A stretch of 6,246 bases of DNA. Origin: Clostridiales bacterium. GTDB taxonomy: Bacteria; Bacillota; Clostridia; Oscillospirales; Ruminococcaceae. Below the pieces are notes generated by a model. It was given only the letters and a program-made list of their open reading frames with translations. It was not told where the DNA came from and ran no database searches. A program made the position numbers and the translations under genes. This document shows positions 5,033-6,246 of this stretch, piece after piece. The stretch is from positions 1 through 6,246 of the forward strand of contig JAAYSW010000077.1 in assembly GCA_012523875.1 (NCBI GenBank). The letters run 5' to 3'. Position 1 is the stretch's first letter. Every line of letters starts with the position of its first letter.

Positions 5033-5536
5033 ATGAGTTTTTCAAAAGTAGATTTGCTTGATTTAGATTTTAATCCATTTAAAATGATTGGCAAACAGTG
5101 GTACCTGCTAACTTCTGGTGATAGTGAGAGCTATAATACCATGACCGCATCTTGGGGACAAATGGGTGAAATTTGGGGAGTTCCAACCTTCACCTGTATG
5201 GTTCGCCCATCAAGGTATACCTATGAATTTATCGAAAAAAATGATTATTTTACAATATCATTTTTCAATGGCGAACAAAAGAAGGCTTTAAGCTTTTGTG
5301 GTGCAAATTCAGGTCGAAATTATGATAAAGCAAAGGAAACAGGCTTAACACCTGAATTTATTGATGGGGCAACTACTTTTGCTGAAGCAGAGTTAGTTTT
5401 TATCTGTAAAAAAATTTATGAAGATAAAATTGAAAAAGATTTGTTTTTAGATGAAACAAAATTAAAATTTTACGATTCCGATCCATTTCATAAGCTATAT
5501 ATTGGAGAAATAATAGCAACGTACAAGAAAGATTAG
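5033..5536 (+). CDS. Flavin reductase-like FMN-binding protein
   Basis: This 167-residue protein belongs to the flavin reductase-like / flavoredoxin group with a split beta-barrel FMN-binding fold. Such proteins bind FMN and pass electrons in the cytoplasm; the physiological partner is usually unknown. Recognisable parts are NPFKMIGKQWYLLTSG (14-29), YNTMTASWG (34-42), which in the fold contacts the flavin phosphate, VRPSRYTYEFIE (57-68), YFTISFF (72-78), and SGRNYDKAKETGLTP (93-107). The length suits the single-domain members of the family. AAGGAG (5019-5024) lies 8 bases before the ATG. No signal peptide or iron-sulfur cysteine motif is visible, so a rubredoxin or ferredoxin fusion is excluded. 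It sits alone between spo0A and panC and ends before a bidirectional terminator. Substrate and biological role cannot be told from the sequence. Confidence 0.85.
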   Translation: MSFSKVDLLDLDFNPFKMIGKQWYLLTSGDSESYNTMTASWGQMGEIWGVPTFTCMVRPSRYTYEFIEKNDYFTISFFNGEQKKALSFCGANSGRNYDKAKETGLTPEFIDGATTFAEAELVFICKKIYEDKIEKDLFLDETKLKFYDSDPFHKLYIGEIIATYKKD

Positions 5537-5555
5537 AGAAATAAAGTGTCCTCGA

Positions 5556-5616
5556 CGGATTCTAATGGGACTCTGTCCCAAACCCTGCCAGAGGGGATAA
5601 TCCCCTCTGGACTCCG
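5556..5616. repeat. GC-rich two-hairpin intergenic element
   Basis: Two perfect hairpins in tandem: TGGGAC (5566-5571), loop TCT, GTCCCA (5575-5580); and CCAGAGGGGA (5588-5597), loop TAA, TCCCCTCTGG (5601-5610). They are enclosed by CGGA (5556-5559) and TCCG (5613-5616), which can close a three-way junction. GC content is about 60%, roughly double the surroundings. It resembles the short GC-rich hairpin elements I recall between genes in many clostridial genomes; that recollection is not checked. It lacks a U-tract, so it is not a normal terminator. It may be a dispersed repeat or a non-coding RNA element. Confidence 0.6.
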
Positions 5617-5642
5617 CATAATAAATCGAAGATACAAATAAG

Positions 5643-5666
5643 TGGCTATCTCTTTTGAGATAGCCA
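5643..5666. terminator. Bidirectional terminator between flavin reductase gene and panC
   Basis: TGGCTATCTC (5643-5652), TTTT loop, GAGATAGCCA (5657-5666): a perfect 10-bp stem. TTATTATTTAG follows on the plus strand and CTTATTTG on the minus strand. It lies between two convergent genes, 7 bases from the panC stop, so it can serve both. The U-tracts are interrupted but the stem is strong. Confidence 0.85.
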
Positions 5667-5673
5667 TTATTAT

Positions 5674-6246
5674 TTAGGTTGTAAAATTATCAAGAAGCCT
5701 TATATCACCTATATAAACAGCAATTGCAACCAGCACCTGCCCATCTATTGTATCCACCCTTTGCATCGTTTCGGCATCAACAATCTCAATATAATCTATC
5801 CTAGCAAGTGGTTCTGTTCCGATATTCTCACGCATTGCTTCAATAATCCCCTCTGTATCCTTTTCTCCAGCTTGAACCAAGCCTTGAGCAAATCTTATAG
5901 TTTTGCTTAAAATTAATGCAGCCCTACGCTCCTCTGCATTAAGAAAAATGTTTTTTGAAGTTATAACAAGACCATCCTCTTCACGAATAACTGGGCAACC
6001 GATAATAGATAATTTCATATTTAAATCTTTAACCAAACGTCTAATAACAGCAAGGTGTTGGGCATCCTTTTGACCAAAATACACCTTATCAGCAGATGTT
6101 ATATTAAATAATTTTGTTGTAACTGTACAGAATCCCCTATAATAATCACAGCTATTTACACCAAATAAACCCTCAGTTAAAATCGATGTATCAACATATG
6201 AACAAAATCCCTCACTGAACATTTCATCTAGCTCAGGGGCAAAGAC
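5674..6246 (-). CDS. panC: Pantothenate synthetase PanC (C-terminal part)
   Basis: PanC joins pantoate and beta-alanine using ATP, through a pantoyl-adenylate, in the last step of pantothenate synthesis. The frame stays open to the window edge, so 190 C-terminal residues are seen. About 90 N-terminal residues are missing, including the HIGH ATP-binding motif. Visible matches: VFAPELDEMF (1-10), LTEGLFG (23-29), TKLFNI (44-49), YFGQKDAQHLAVIRRLVKDLN (56-76), IIGCPVIREEDGL (81-93) and the usual C-terminal IGDIRLLDN (179-187). Two conserved motifs differ. The usual RPxHFRG reads SCDYYRG (32-38), and the usual SSRN of the KMSKS-like loop reads TSKN (96-99). The frame is uninterrupted, so it does not look like a pseudogene. 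panB or panD would be expected upstream, outside the window. Family assignment is secure; activity is less certain. Confidence 0.92.
   Translation of the reverse strand, partial: VFAPELDEMFSEGFCSYVDTSILTEGLFGVNSCDYYRGFCTVTTKLFNITSADKVYFGQKDAQHLAVIRRLVKDLNMKLSIIGCPVIREEDGLVITSKNIFLNAEERRAALILSKTIRFAQGLVQAGEKDTEGIIEAMRENIGTEPLARIDYIEIVDAETMQRVDTIDGQVLVAIAVYIGDIRLLDNFTT

Overview
The window is AT-rich DNA from a low-GC, spore-forming member of the Bacillota, most likely an anaerobic clostridial lineage. The main evidence is a Spo0A with the clostridial/bacillar effector domain, a SpoIVB sporulation peptidase, and an HPr carrying both His15 and Ser46. A dockerin-like tail at the left edge weakly suggests a plant-polysaccharide-degrading clostridium. 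No species can be named from the sequence alone.

Left part (1-1530): the last 32 codons of an unidentified gene with a dockerin-like repeat, a weak hairpin, then an extended -10 promoter driving rimM and trmD. These two overlap by 14 bases and are probably translationally coupled. The usual neighbours rpsP, khpA and rplS are not present. Middle-left (1531-2429): a 481-base spacer with two tandem sigma-A-type promoters and a leader of about 170-245 nt ahead of a single HPr gene. HPr ends at a complex 3' structure made of interleaved inverted repeats. Middle (2430-4925): spoIVB on the minus strand and spo0A on the plus strand, head to head across a 513-base spacer. In the usual arrangement spoIVB lies just upstream of spo0A on the same strand, so one of the two has been inverted or moved. 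Right part (4926-6246): a flavin reductase-like FMN-binding protein with its own candidate promoter, a compact GC-rich two-hairpin element, a strong bidirectional terminator, and the C-terminal two thirds of panC on the minus strand, which runs off the window.

Functionally the genes fall into separate units. RimM and TrmD support ribosome maturation and tRNA modification. HPr links sugar uptake to carbon regulation. Spo0A starts sporulation, and SpoIVB later acts in the signalling that activates sigma-K in organisms with that checkpoint. PanC makes pantothenate for coenzyme A. I see no new multi-gene system. The most notable points are the split and inverted spoIVB/spo0A pair, the interleaved repeats after HPr, the GC-rich hairpin element at 5556-5616, the tandem-promoter leader of HPr, and motif substitutions in PanC and TrmD.
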